A DNA stretch of 61,148 nucleotides, taken from NCBI RefSeq assembly GCF_000482245.1, contig NZ_AWNH01000023.1, positions 1-61,148 on the forward strand, written 5' to 3'. Position numbers and translations under genes: made by a program. Position 1 is the stretch's first letter; each line of letters begins with the position of its first letter. This document shows, piece after piece, positions 1 to 8,499 of the stretch. The notes beneath the pieces were generated by a model, which was given only the letters and a program-made list of their open reading frames with translations, was not told the origin of the DNA and did not search any database. The DNA comes from Leptolyngbya sp. Heron Island J (GTDB taxonomy: Bacteria > Cyanobacteriota > Cyanobacteriia > Phormidesmidales > Phormidesmidaceae).

Positions 1-82
1 TTTAACGCCTACATCCGGACAGAAAATAAACGGTTTTTACCAATAATTACTCGCCACGATGTTTAGGCCTCAAAAAATTGAC

Positions 83-121
83 AAAAAAAAGACCCCTAAG
101 CCTCAAAAAAGCTCAGGAGTC
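83..121 (-). terminator. Minus-strand Rho-independent terminator, repeat unit 1
   Basis: Arms 91-101 and 111-121 form an 11-bp stem. Read as plus-strand RNA it has two C-A mismatches. Read as minus-strand RNA these become G-U wobbles, so the stem is complete, and it is followed by eight U (A-run 83-90). This marks the minus strand as the transcribed one. Confidence 0.65.
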
Positions 122-178
122 AGACATCAGGGTGCATCTACCAGCTAACTGTCCACACTTTTAACGCCTACATCCGGA
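83..178 (-). ncRNA. Candidate small RNA encoded in the tandem repeat
   Basis: Each repeat unit, read on the minus strand, has an AT-rich stretch with a TATTTT element (182-187), then a well conserved block of about 37 nt, then a strong terminator. This is what a duplicated small-RNA gene of about 90-100 nt would look like. A second copy would lie at about 232-330, with its upstream part in the diverged third repeat start. No -35 element is clear. The alternative is that these are only repeated terminators for a transcript from the right. Confidence 0.25.
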
Positions 179-231
179 CAGAAAATAAACGGTTTTTACC
201 AATAATTACTCGCCACGATGTTCAGGCCTCA

Positions 232-274
232 AAAAATAAAAAAAACTCCCAAGCCTCAGAAAGACTCAGGAGTT
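232..274 (-). terminator. Minus-strand Rho-independent terminator, repeat unit 2
   Basis: Arms 244-254 and 264-274 pair fully as minus-strand RNA with G-U wobbles, and have several mismatches as plus-strand RNA. A U-rich run (A-rich 232-245 on the plus strand) follows the stem. The stem sequence differs from unit 1 but folds the same way. Confidence 0.6.
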
Positions 275-467
275 AAACATCAGGGTGCATCTACCAGATA
301 ACTGTCCACACCGTTATCGCTGGCTTCCGGAGAGAACCTAATAATCATCTCTAATTCCATCATTCCCAATACTTACCCGAAGAAACCATCAAGTTTTTAG
401 AGACTGCGTGTAAAAACCAACATGACCGGAGATAATGCGATTAAACCTTTGACCTTACTCAGGATCT

Positions 468-818
468 GTGAAATATTTTTTCTTGTCCGACGGCTGGACA
501 ACTGGCAGAGTATGGGAGTTTGGCGGTCTATGGAACGAAGTAGCCTGGCAGCGCAAACCAACCATTAAACGACTGGGGCTTTACATTGAAGAAGCCACAG
601 AAAAATTATGGCTATACCAAGTCGAAGACGACGTCCTAATGGTCGAAGTATTGCCTGAAGGTGATACGGCTATCCCAATTGGCCAGGTTGTTCTCAAGCG
701 CCTCATGACTGCTGACCAAGTGATTGAAAAGCTATGCAGCAGTAATTCAGCTCTGCCAGCACCTCCTCAAATTAGTACGGATAGCAAGCTGCCCGAACAA
801 ATTAATCAGCCCACCTAG
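468..818 (+). CDS. Hypothetical protein, 116 aa
   Basis: I do not recognise this protein. It starts with GTG, with AGGA a few bases upstream. It is a small soluble protein, rich in Trp near the N-terminus (WTTGRVWEFGGLWNEVAW), with alternating hydrophobic residues that suggest beta strands up to about residue 75 and a polar, proline-rich tail. There is no signal peptide or membrane segment. The stop codon lies inside a perfect inverted repeat that acts as a terminator. It is convergent with the TolC-type gene. Confidence 0.55.
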   Translation: MKYFFLSDGWTTGRVWEFGGLWNEVAWQRKPTIKRLGLYIEEATEKLWLYQVEDDVLMVEVLPEGDTAIPIGQVVLKRLMTADQVIEKLCSSNSALPAPPQISTDSKLPEQINQPT

Positions 819-836
819 GGTCCTAGGTGGGCTGAT
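805..836. terminator. Bidirectional terminator, perfect 15-bp stem
   Basis: Arms 805-819 (ATCAGCCCACCTAGG) and 822-836 are perfect reverse complements with a 2-base centre. It contains the stop codon of the gene ending at 818 and lies 18 bp past the end of the convergent TolC-type gene, so it probably ends both transcripts. Confidence 0.8.
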
Positions 837-854
837 TTCAGTGCTGCCAGGAGT

Positions 855-2687
855 TTAGAGGGTCGAACGCAAATTACTAACAGCACGTTGTAACGAGGCC
901 AAAGCCCGACTATACCCCAAAGCCGCACTCACCCAGTTACCTTCTGCCTGAGTGAGTTCAGACTGAGCGGTCAGCACATCTAGTTGGGTGCCAACGCCTG
1001 CATCCAGGCGTAAGTTAGCTAACTCTAAGGCGCGTACAGCTTGGGTAATGGCTGTTCTTGCGGTCCGCACATTTTCTTCATTGGACCGCATCGTAAAGTA
1101 CGCTTCCTCCACTTCAAAGCGCACCAGATCTACCTGCTCAGAAAAATTTTCCTCTGCAATATCAGCATTGGCTTCTTGTTGTCGTGCCCTAGCGCGAGCA
1201 GCCCCGCCATCCACAAGCACCATATCAAACCGGGCCCCAAAGCTGTAGTTATCTGAAGAGTCGTCTAACAAATCGCTCCAGCTGTAGTTGGCAAACAGGC
1301 TTACTTGAGGGCCATTGGCGGCTAGAGCTGCCCTGGCTTGCTGAGTGCTGATCTCCCGTTGAGCTAACTGTTGCTCTAGTTCCACGCGCCCCTGGAATGC
1401 CAGTAGAACACTGTCTTCAAGTGTTAACTCCCAGCGCTCATAGGTTTCTTCCCAATTATCCGGAGCTGGTACAGGTGTGGCATTGACATTGACAGTGGAT
1501 GGCAAATTGAGGAGACGCGCCAGGTTACGTCTTGCAATGCGCTGCTGAGACTGAGACTGAATTAGATCTTGCTGCGCATTTGCCAACTGGACATCAGCAC
1601 GCAATACATCAAACGTAGTGCCTACCCCTGCTTCTTGACGCAGCACATTATCCCGTCTGTTACGTGCGGCTTCATCTACAAAGGCTTGGTTAATACGAAT
1701 TTGTTCACCACTTTCCTGCAAATCGTAGTAAAGACTCGTGGTTTCGAGACGTAGTTCTTCACGCTGGCGATCAACTTCAAGTTCACTAAAACGAACTTGT
1801 TCCTCTGCGGCTCGCACTGTGGCAATGCGCTGCCCTGAAGTAAACAAATCGTAGTTTACCGAGACTGCTGCGTTCAGACTAGTATCAAGACCATCGTCAC
1901 CAATCGTGCCAAAAGCGGTAGTTGTAGTATCGGTCTCTTGAGAAGTCACATCGGCTGACGTCGTTACTACAGGAGAAAATGCGGCACGAGCTTCTGACAA
2001 TGCGGACTCAGCCTGCTCCAGACCTAACAATGCTACCTGTAGGTCTTGATTATTAAAGTAGGATAGCTCAATCGCTTCTTCCAGCGAGATTGTCCGTTCT
2101 TCCCCTTCTTGAAGGAAGATCTCCGACTCCAAGGTCGGTACAACCAGGGGATTTGGATCAGCTAGTAACTCGGTGGGAGGCCAATTGTTCTCATCTAATA
2201 AATCATCCTCGGCAGTAGATGCGGCTTGACCAGTGTCCGGCACGATTTCTCCAGTATCCAGCGCTGAGGGCTCGCTGTCGACATCGCTGGCAGGCCTCTC
2301 CGTTTCTTCAGAGCTTTCAGGTACAGACTCTGTTGCGTCCTCCTCTTCATCTGACGGCAGATTGGGAAGCTGGGATACCTGCGTTAGGGCTGACGGCCAC
2401 AGGATGCCATTACTCAGCTGCCATTGAGTGTCGAAAGCTGAATCGGTTACACCTGCGATCGCGGTGGGTGACCATAGTATTTCTGGATCAGTGAGTATAC
2501 GAGACGAAGTATCAAACAACACTTCCGCATCGTCAGGTGTTGCCGCCAGAACCTGGGTTGACATCATAGCCAACGTGCTATTTGAATCACCGATTAAAAT
2601 CTTGGCAAATACTGGCAGAGGGAGAGCAGAGAGCAGACCTCCAAGTACAGCTATTCGGATCAAGAACGAGTGGTTGATGTATCCCAT
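855..2687 (-). CDS. TolC family outer membrane efflux protein
   Basis: Outer-membrane channel of a tripartite efflux or type I secretion system. The frame opens at a GTG at 2732, but I prefer the ATG at 2687 because a signal peptide (GYINHSFLIRIAVLGGLL...PVFA) starts there. After it come about 170 residues of acidic, Ser/Glu-rich low-complexity linker. Two TolC/OEP coiled-coil repeats follow (from EERTISLEEAIELSYFNNQDL to the C-terminus), with the usual GVGTTFDVLRADVQLANAQ and GVGTQLDVLTAQSELTQAE segments at equivalent places. The long acidic linker is longer than in E. coli TolC. No adaptor or inner-membrane pump gene is adjacent, so the substrate is unknown. Confidence 0.85.
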   Translation of the reverse strand: MGYINHSFLIRIAVLGGLLSALPLPVFAKILIGDSNSTLAMMSTQVLAATPDDAEVLFDTSSRILTDPEILWSPTAIAGVTDSAFDTQWQLSNGILWPSALTQVSQLPNLPSDEEEDATESVPESSEETERPASDVDSEPSALDTGEIVPDTGQAASTAEDDLLDENNWPPTELLADPNPLVVPTLESEIFLQEGEERTISLEEAIELSYFNNQDLQVALLGLEQAESALSEARAAFSPVVTTSADVTSQETDTTTTAFGTIGDDGLDTSLNAAVSVNYDLFTSGQRIATVRAAEEQVRFSELEVDRQREELRLETTSLYYDLQESGEQIRINQAFVDEAARNRRDNVLRQEAGVGTTFDVLRADVQLANAQQDLIQSQSQQRIARRNLARLLNLPSTVNVNATPVPAPDNWEETYERWELTLEDSVLLAFQGRVELEQQLAQREISTQQARAALAANGPQVSLFANYSWSDLLDDSSDNYSFGARFDMVLVDGGAARARARQQEANADIAEENFSEQVDLVRFEVEEAYFTMRSNEENVRTARTAITQAVRALELANLRLDAGVGTQLDVLTAQSELTQAEGNWVSAALGYSRALASLQRAVSNLRSTL

Positions 2688-2879
2688 AGTGTTTACGTCA
2701 ATATATAGCTGATAACCGTAGTAAATTTGCACACAAGCTCGGCATGGGATGGCTCAGCCAAATATACAAGCCGCCAACCCGCAGACCGTCCAATGATGAA
2801 CCGTCTAATTATGAAAAGGTTCTCCAATCAAACACCCAGACAGACAAAAGTGAGTGTTGAAAGCTGACTAAGTCTGATG

Positions 2880-4253
2880 CTAAGCGCATTGCCAACCATT
2901 AATATCTGTCGCGACGCACGCCCTTAACAACCCTGCAATATCGTCCACTGGCCAAACCGGGCACTGAAGTTGATGCACAAGATCCGACAGGGCCATGTCG
3001 TCAAGAAAGAACGTATCCTCTGGCGTAGCATGCTGCCCCCGCTTCAGCATTAAAGACGGTAACAATATGCCATCCCCCAGATGTCGTTCTTTTAGTTTTC
3101 CTAAGATATCGTAACCCGTCAGCAGACCAGTAACCGTAATCGACTGCCCCCAATATTCGCTATTTAAGGCCGCCATCGTGACTGTCAGGCCGTCTACTTG
3201 ATTCAGACGCTCAACAATTGGCTCAAATGCTTTTTCCACTGCATTTCCAACCACCCAGGTAAAATGCCTCGCCGGAGTTACCCGGTCGGGCAATGTCTGA
3301 GCTGCTGTCTCAAACTGCTTGAGAAATAGACGAATGGACCCTACACCATTGCCAATTTGAGGATAGGTTTCATAATGTGACTCCGGCGGTAGCGCTTGCC
3401 GAGCAATCAAGAACCACTCATCTGCTAGCCAGGCAAACGTAGACCCAACCGTTGCTTTGAATTCGGTCTGCAGCTGCTTGACCTGCTCAATAACTTCATT
3501 TGCCTTGGCTGTGCTCACCGGGACCAATTCATCTTCACCAGGGCGAAATTGTGTTAACCCCACTGGGACAACTGCCGCAGAAGCAACCGCCGGCGTATCC
3601 CCAATATGAAACTGGGCCAGATCCCGCAGCGTGTGCTCTAAATGAGATCCGTCATTGATACCAGGACACACAACCACTTGGGCATGAATTTGTAAACGAT
3701 GCTCCTGAAACCATCGCAGCTGTTCTAGCAGCAATCCAGCCCGAGGGTTTTTCAGAAGACGCTGCCGCACCTCAGGCTCGGTAGCATGCACGGAGACATA
3801 CAGAGGCGATAACCTGAGCCGAGCAATTCGCTCCCATTCGGCTGGAGGCAAGTTGGTCAGAGTGAGATAGCTGCCGTATAAAAAGCTCAGCCGATAATCA
3901 TCGTCTTTCAAATAAAGCGTGTCACGCTTACCAGGGGGCTGTTGATCGATAAAGCAAAAAGGACAGCCGTTATTGCACTGAATCAGCCCGTCGAATAAAG
4001 CACTTTCAAATTCCAACCCCAAATCTTCGTCAAAATCTTTTTCGATTTCAACTGTGTGGACCTCCCCAGCCGAGTCCAAAACCTCCAGGGTTAGGTATTC
4101 ATCCGAGCACAAAAAGCGATAGTCAATCAGGTCGCGGGGCTGCTCACCATTGATCGACACCAAACGATCGCCAGGATCAAAGCCAATGTCTTCAGCAATG
4201 GAGTCACTTACGACGCTGGTAATAATCGCCGGCTGGATAGACGCACTACGCAT
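2880..4253 (-). CDS. TIGR03279-type cyanobacterial radical SAM protein (PDZ + DUF512)
   Basis: A PDZ-like domain at about residues 8-45 (GFDPGDRLVSINGEQP) is followed by a radical SAM-type cluster motif CNNGCPFC with Cys 93, 97 and 100, then FIDQQPPGKRDTLYLKDDDYRLSFLYG, a signature of this cyanobacterial Fe-S oxidoreductase family. The C-terminal half matches DUF512. The length (457 aa) is usual. The substrate is not known for the family as far as I know. It ends 144 bp before the TolC-type gene on the same strand; uppP follows upstream after 78 bp. Confidence 0.85.
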   Translation of the reverse strand: MRSASIQPAIITSVVSDSIAEDIGFDPGDRLVSINGEQPRDLIDYRFLCSDEYLTLEVLDSAGEVHTVEIEKDFDEDLGLEFESALFDGLIQCNNGCPFCFIDQQPPGKRDTLYLKDDDYRLSFLYGSYLTLTNLPPAEWERIARLRLSPLYVSVHATEPEVRQRLLKNPRAGLLLEQLRWFQEHRLQIHAQVVVCPGINDGSHLEHTLRDLAQFHIGDTPAVASAAVVPVGLTQFRPGEDELVPVSTAKANEVIEQVKQLQTEFKATVGSTFAWLADEWFLIARQALPPESHYETYPQIGNGVGSIRLFLKQFETAAQTLPDRVTPARHFTWVVGNAVEKAFEPIVERLNQVDGLTVTMAALNSEYWGQSITVTGLLTGYDILGKLKERHLGDGILLPSLMLKRGQHATPEDTFFLDDMALSDLVHQLQCPVWPVDDIAGLLRACVATDINGWQCA

Positions 4254-4331
4254 ATACCATCGGACTAGACAATTACTCCATAATACTGAGAGAACCTGCC
4301 TATTGTGGCAATGCTTGCTAGCGAAAACGCT

Positions 4332-5237
4332 CTAAACGTTTTGGATAGTACTGGTGGCTATGCCAATCAAGATTGCCACACCAAATGCGAGGCGATACCA
4401 AACGAATACCCAAGTGCTGTGGCGTCTGAGAAATTTGATCAGCCATGCGATCGCAAGATATGACGAAATTACGGCCGCAATTAATCCACCAATTAGCGGC
4501 ATCAAACTCGCATCTCCCACCATCGACATCTCCTCCAGCAGACCTTTAAGCTCCACCAGACCCGACAGCAAAATAGCGGGTGTTCCTAGTAGGAAGGAAA
4601 ACCTGGCAGCCGTATCCCGTTCTAACCCCAAAAATAAGCCAGCTGTCAGCGTCGAACCTGAGCGAGATACCCCAGGAATTAGCGCGAGAGCTTGTCCCAA
4701 ACCAACCCCAATGCCATCCCACAAATCAAGCTTTTCAAAATTGCGCTTACGTGACCCCATTTTCTCAGCCACACCTAAAAGCAGTGCCATCACAATAGAC
4801 GTAATCGCAATCGCCTGAGTGCTACGAATTACCGAAGTCTCATATTGTGTTTCAAAAAATACCTTGATCAACAGTCCGCAAAACACAATCGGAATTGAGC
4901 CCAAAATAATACCCAACCCTAGACGAAACTCTGAAGACTGATAACGCTTGGCCAGTGCCGCTGTAATCGTATTTCGAGTCACTGTAGTTAAATCGTCCCA
5001 GAAGTACCATAAAATCGCCGCTAAACTGCCAAGCTGAATGACAGCCGTAAAGGCTACACCAGGGTCACCCCAGCCAAGCGCCACAGGAACAATTTTGACG
5101 TGCGCCGTACTACTAATGGGCAGAAACTCCGTCAGTCCCTGCACAATGCCAATCACAATGGCTTGAAATAAGTTAATTTGTGCTGCTGGGCTTGTGGGCA
5201 CTTGGGCCAACAGCTCCAATGATTGGCAAACAGACAT
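4332..5237 (-). CDS. uppP: Undecaprenyl-diphosphatase UppP (BacA)
   Basis: Integral membrane phosphatase that recycles undecaprenyl diphosphate to the monophosphate carrier used for peptidoglycan and O-glycan export. It has the two family motifs: GLTEFLPISSTAH near the N-terminus and PGVSRSGST in the middle, with about eight membrane segments. The open frame starts at 5267, but the ATG at 5237 (MSVCQSLELL) is a reasonable start. The window also encodes uppS, which makes the same lipid carrier, but 34 kb away. Confidence 0.93.
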   Translation of the reverse strand: MSVCQSLELLAQVPTSPAAQINLFQAIVIGIVQGLTEFLPISSTAHVKIVPVALGWGDPGVAFTAVIQLGSLAAILWYFWDDLTTVTRNTITAALAKRYQSSEFRLGLGIILGSIPIVFCGLLIKVFFETQYETSVIRSTQAIAITSIVMALLLGVAEKMGSRKRNFEKLDLWDGIGVGLGQALALIPGVSRSGSTLTAGLFLGLERDTAARFSFLLGTPAILLSGLVELKGLLEEMSMVGDASLMPLIGGLIAAVISSYLAIAWLIKFLRRHSTWVFVWYRLAFGVAILIGIATSTIQNV

Positions 5238-5757
5238 GAACAATGCTCCAAAGCTAGAACTTATCAACTGGGTCTAGCGCAGACCGCTCCTAAAGGACAC
5301 GAAACATCCTTAACTACATCCGGACGACCGCGGCAAGCTTTTACCGATTCGCCAGATCAATTCTGAGAGTTCAGACTCAAGTAATCCCAATACGCCATTA
5401 ATTCAGGTAGCCAATTGAGCACCCCCCTCGGCCAGCACTGACCAACAGCCCTATCATTAATGAGCTGAAAAATTATTAAGTAAAGGGATCAGGCCTCCCA
5501 AAAGTCTGATCACAAAAAAAATCTAAAATTTACTGAGAAACTAACTATTACCCGCTAATCTACGGCAGACAAAATAAGCTCAAATTAAAAATTCATATCA
5601 ACGTTTCTTTCTAATCGAACACCCCCGCAATATTCATACACTGCAATATTATCTAGGTCGCCATTTATTCACCTCCGGTTCCTGAGCGACTTGAGTGACA
5701 TGTTATGTTAACAATAATTAACCTCTCTCAGAATTCAATTGAATTCGTCAGGCTGCA
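5238..5757. other. Divergent intergenic region uppP / DUF3120
   Basis: About 520 bp with no convincing gene on either strand. It contains ACTACATCCGGACGACC (5313-5329) followed by CTTTTACC, which loosely resembles the tandem repeat at the window start. An AT-rich stretch lies at 5470-5670, and a perfect 16-bp palindrome just before the DUF3120 start. Confidence 0.6.
5731..5746. promoter_or_regulatory. Perfect 16-bp palindrome GAATTCAATTGAATTC
   Basis: Self-complementary over all 16 bases and ending 12 bp before the TTG start at 5758. It could be an operator for DUF3120 or a chance AT-rich palindrome. I do not recognise the binding protein. Confidence 0.3.
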
Positions 5758-6459
5758 TTGCTATCCGAAACTTCGCCTCAAACCCGGCTCACTGAGCGGT
5801 TAAATTTAACGTCTGATCAGCCCTCGACTGATCGCTTACCTGCATTTCTAGCCGCTGCTTTTCTAGTTAGTGTGCCTGTCTTTATTCAGGCCCCCCTGGT
5901 GCGTCTACAGCCCTGGGTAAGTCTGTCGATGACTTTAGTTTGGCTAATTAGCGGTCTACGGATGTTGCGCCAACCAGCACTCAAACTTTGGGGAGATTTA
6001 GCCATTGGCTTCACCTGGACATGGTTGGCAGGCAGCATCTACTGGGGATGGCTCAGGGAAAATCCCTACATCCATTTGCCAGTGGAAGCCATTGGGCTAC
6101 CCATTGTTCTGATCTTGATTGGTCAAGGCCGTTATAAGGTTGGTAGCTACTTTTATCTAGGCTCCTTATTTGGCACTGCCATTACCGATCTTTATTTTTA
6201 CTGGGTTGATTTAATCCCCTACTGGCAAAAAGTCATGCAGGTAGAACCGCCAGACGTTGGCAGTGTGCTACAGGCTGCTCTATTGCAAATTGAGAACCCT
6301 GTGGCTATTGTACGGGCCCTGACACTACTCAGTGTGCTGGTGATGGTGGGTACTCTAGCCATCAAATCCCCTAAAACTCACTGGTGGGCATTTGCTGGAG
6401 CAGTACTGAGTACAATCTTGGTAGATGCCCTATTTTTGCTAGCTGCCATCCTAGCGTAA
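5758..6459 (+). CDS. DUF3120 family membrane protein
   Basis: Cyanobacterial membrane protein of unknown function. The segment RLPAFLAAAFLVSVPVFIQAPLVR is the recognisable N-terminal core, and about six hydrophobic helices follow to the C-terminus. I place the start at TTG 5758 because the next in-frame ATG would remove the first membrane segment. No weak or strong ribosome site is evident. It stands alone between uppP (divergent) and the FHA-cyclase gene. Confidence 0.75.
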   Translation: MLSETSPQTRLTERLNLTSDQPSTDRLPAFLAAAFLVSVPVFIQAPLVRLQPWVSLSMTLVWLISGLRMLRQPALKLWGDLAIGFTWTWLAGSIYWGWLRENPYIHLPVEAIGLPIVLILIGQGRYKVGSYFYLGSLFGTAITDLYFYWVDLIPYWQKVMQVEPPDVGSVLQAALLQIENPVAIVRALTLLSVLVMVGTLAIKSPKTHWWAFAGAVLSTILVDALFLLAAILA

Positions 6460-6743
6460 AAAATTCAATCATTAGGGAAGCATGGCCTTAAATACAATCC
6501 CGGACGAAAGAACCAGCGCTCTTGACAAATGTGAAAGATTATTCGAGGGTTAGGCATCTAGCATGCGGTTAGGAAAAATAACAGTCGAAGATATGGATAA
6601 TGTATAAAGCTTTGACCATGGATTTTTAGGATCAGCAGTATGGTGTATGTAATGCACAATAAATAAGCACAAAGGCTATAGTGCAGTTAGGAGCAGTAGC
6701 GTTAAGGTATTGGACATAGGCTGACTCGAATTGTCGAGGTGTA

Positions 6744-7784
6744 GTGTTATTCCCTGAAAAGACCCCTAAAGTTGGACCCTACTTGGTCCTCAAGACAGAC
6801 TCAGGTCAACGTCATTTATCGTTGATTGGCAATAGTTGTTGGACTATTGGCCGTAGCGATGATAATAACTTTGTTCTGCCCGATCGCTGGATTTCTCGAA
6901 ACCACGCCATGCTTCAGTTCATGGAAAGTGGTGAATTTTACCTGATTGACTTGGGTAGCCGCAACGGTTCATTTGTGAACGGTCGTCGCGTTAGTGTGCC
7001 AGTTACCTTGCGCAATGGGGATGCCCTCACGTTTGGGCAGACCGAGCTACAGTTTTACTGTCCTGCCCCAGAGCCAGTCAGTAGCAGTAATTCTTCTATT
7101 AGTTCCCACGACTCTACAGCTACTGCCACCCTCCATGTGCGTCGTTTAATTTCAGTCATGGTGGTAGATATTCGCGACTTCACCGTCATGACGCGACAGA
7201 TAGATGAAAAGATTCTGTCTGAAGTAATTGGCACCTGGTTCCGTCATGCGGGCAATATTATTGGCGAATATGGCAGCTGGGTTGATAAGTACATTGGCGA
7301 CGCCGTCATGGCTGTTTGGATTCACGGCACCCAGGAAGTAGAAGCCGAGGAAATGTTAAAAATCAGCCGTGCCATTAGCGCCCTGAATGATATGACCCGG
7401 CAGCTCCACAAGCAGTTTCCGCTACCTTTCCCACTCCGAGTTGGGGCTGGTGTAAATACTGGGTATGCCGTTGTCGGTAACACAGGCACCGGCGATCGAC
7501 CTGACTATACGGCTTTGGGGGATACAGTAAATGCAGCTTTTCGCTTTGAAAGCTCAACTAAGCAGCTGGGTTTAGATGTCGCCCTAGGTGCAGAAACCTA
7601 TAAGTATTTGAGTAAGCTTGGAGCTAATGAGCAAACCTTTAAGCGGTATTCTGCGCTGTTGAAGGGCTATGACAAACCCTTAACTACTTACGCTTGCACG
7701 TTTTCAGACTTAGATCGGTTTTTACTGAGCTACGATCGAAAAGCCTCAGTTCCCGCCAAGCCCTCCCATGTACAGTCCTCATAG
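6744..7784 (+). CDS. FHA domain - class III adenylate cyclase
   Basis: Predicted to make cAMP from ATP. An FHA phosphothreonine-binding domain at about residues 30-105 (TIGRSDDNNFVL, RNHAML, LGSRNGSFVNG) is joined to a class III cyclase domain at about 133-330. The catalytic residues look complete: metal-binding Asp142 (VVDIRDF) and Asp186 (YIGDAV), the adenine-selecting pair Lys182/Thr256, and Asn263/Arg267 for the transition state. The Lys/Thr pair is the kind described for cyanobacterial CyaB1. There is no membrane segment. GTG start at 6744 with GAGG upstream. FHA suggests activation by a Ser/Thr kinase, but none is nearby. Confidence 0.88.
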   Translation: MLFPEKTPKVGPYLVLKTDSGQRHLSLIGNSCWTIGRSDDNNFVLPDRWISRNHAMLQFMESGEFYLIDLGSRNGSFVNGRRVSVPVTLRNGDALTFGQTELQFYCPAPEPVSSSNSSISSHDSTATATLHVRRLISVMVVDIRDFTVMTRQIDEKILSEVIGTWFRHAGNIIGEYGSWVDKYIGDAVMAVWIHGTQEVEAEEMLKISRAISALNDMTRQLHKQFPLPFPLRVGAGVNTGYAVVGNTGTGDRPDYTALGDTVNAAFRFESSTKQLGLDVALGAETYKYLSKLGANEQTFKRYSALLKGYDKPLTTYACTFSDLDRFLLSYDRKASVPAKPSHVQSS

Positions 7785-7914
7785 CCGAAGTTGGCTTTAG
7801 AGTTTTTGCGTAACGGTCCGCAAAGGATTATTAGCATTATTCAACATTGGCACAGTGAAAGTGATACTCTGCTCATTAATGCTGTGTATTAGATTTGATA
7901 AATCCGGCGGAGAG

Positions 7915-8331
7915 ATGAAACGATTCTTTGGCCTATTAATGGCGCTTGGACTGATATTTGGCACGTTGGTGAGCGATGCTCAACCTGCAGTGGCAAGCTT
8001 GCTAAATAGCGGTACGTTACTGCTAGCAGAAGCGGAACTACCCCGCAACGCAATAGACGACAAGCTTGCCACAGAGTACGGTTACAAGCTTGATGTAAAC
8101 AACACCAATGTTGCTGCGTTTAGAAAGTATCGGGGTCTATTTCCGACGATTGCAGGCAAAATCGTTCGGAATGCGCCCTATGAAAACTTGGAGGATATTT
8201 TAGACATTCCTGGGCTTAGTGACACTGAGAAATCACGCATTCAAGACAACATGGATGTATTCACCATCTCTCCACCTAACCCTGCACTGGTAGAAGGTGG
8301 CGACCGTTATAACAATGGTGCTTACAAGTAA
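7915..8331 (+). CDS. psbU: Photosystem II 12 kDa extrinsic protein PsbU
   Basis: Lumenal protein that stabilises the oxygen-evolving complex. I choose ATG 7915, preceded by GGCGGAGAG, over an upstream in-frame GTG at 7855. A signal peptide covers about residues 1-40. The mature part begins near ELPRNAIDDKL and holds the tandem helix-hairpin-helix fold typical of PsbU (YRGLFPTIAGKIVRNAPYENLEDILDIPGLSD). Mature length is about 97 aa, normal for the family. It sits 168 bp before nadB on the same strand. Confidence 0.95.
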   Translation: MKRFFGLLMALGLIFGTLVSDAQPAVASLLNSGTLLLAEAELPRNAIDDKLATEYGYKLDVNNTNVAAFRKYRGLFPTIAGKIVRNAPYENLEDILDIPGLSDTEKSRIQDNMDVFTISPPNPALVEGGDRYNNGAYK

Positions 8332-8499
8332 GTATGTGTTCTCCTTAAGCCTGTTGATAGGAGTGCTGACGTCATAGCTAATTCTGCATCTAAGATACTG
8401 AAATTTGGCAAGTTTACCTGATTTCGGTTTCCAAGTACGCTCTTTATCTATCGTTGCTCTTGATAGAGTGGTTTAATCCCTCTGTCAGGAGCATTTTTA

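Larger units (their letters stand above)
1..311. repeat. Tandem direct repeat, two units of about 159 and 152 bp
   Basis: Two head-to-tail copies begin at 1 and 160 and are nearly identical. Each has a CCTACATCCGGACAG block, an AAACGGTTTTTACCAATAAT block, a hairpin preceded by an A-run, and a block containing GGTGCATCTACCAG. A strongly diverged third start (TTCCGGAGAGAACC, about 327-340) follows. The unit contains no good reading frame. The repeat may begin before the window edge. Its most conserved part is the block right of the hairpin (about 123-158 and 276-311), with only a few substitutions between copies. Confidence 0.85.

Noticed and set aside
1-311. CRISPR-like array
   Set aside because: There are only two long units with no regular spacers; the differences lie inside the units, so it is a tandem duplication.
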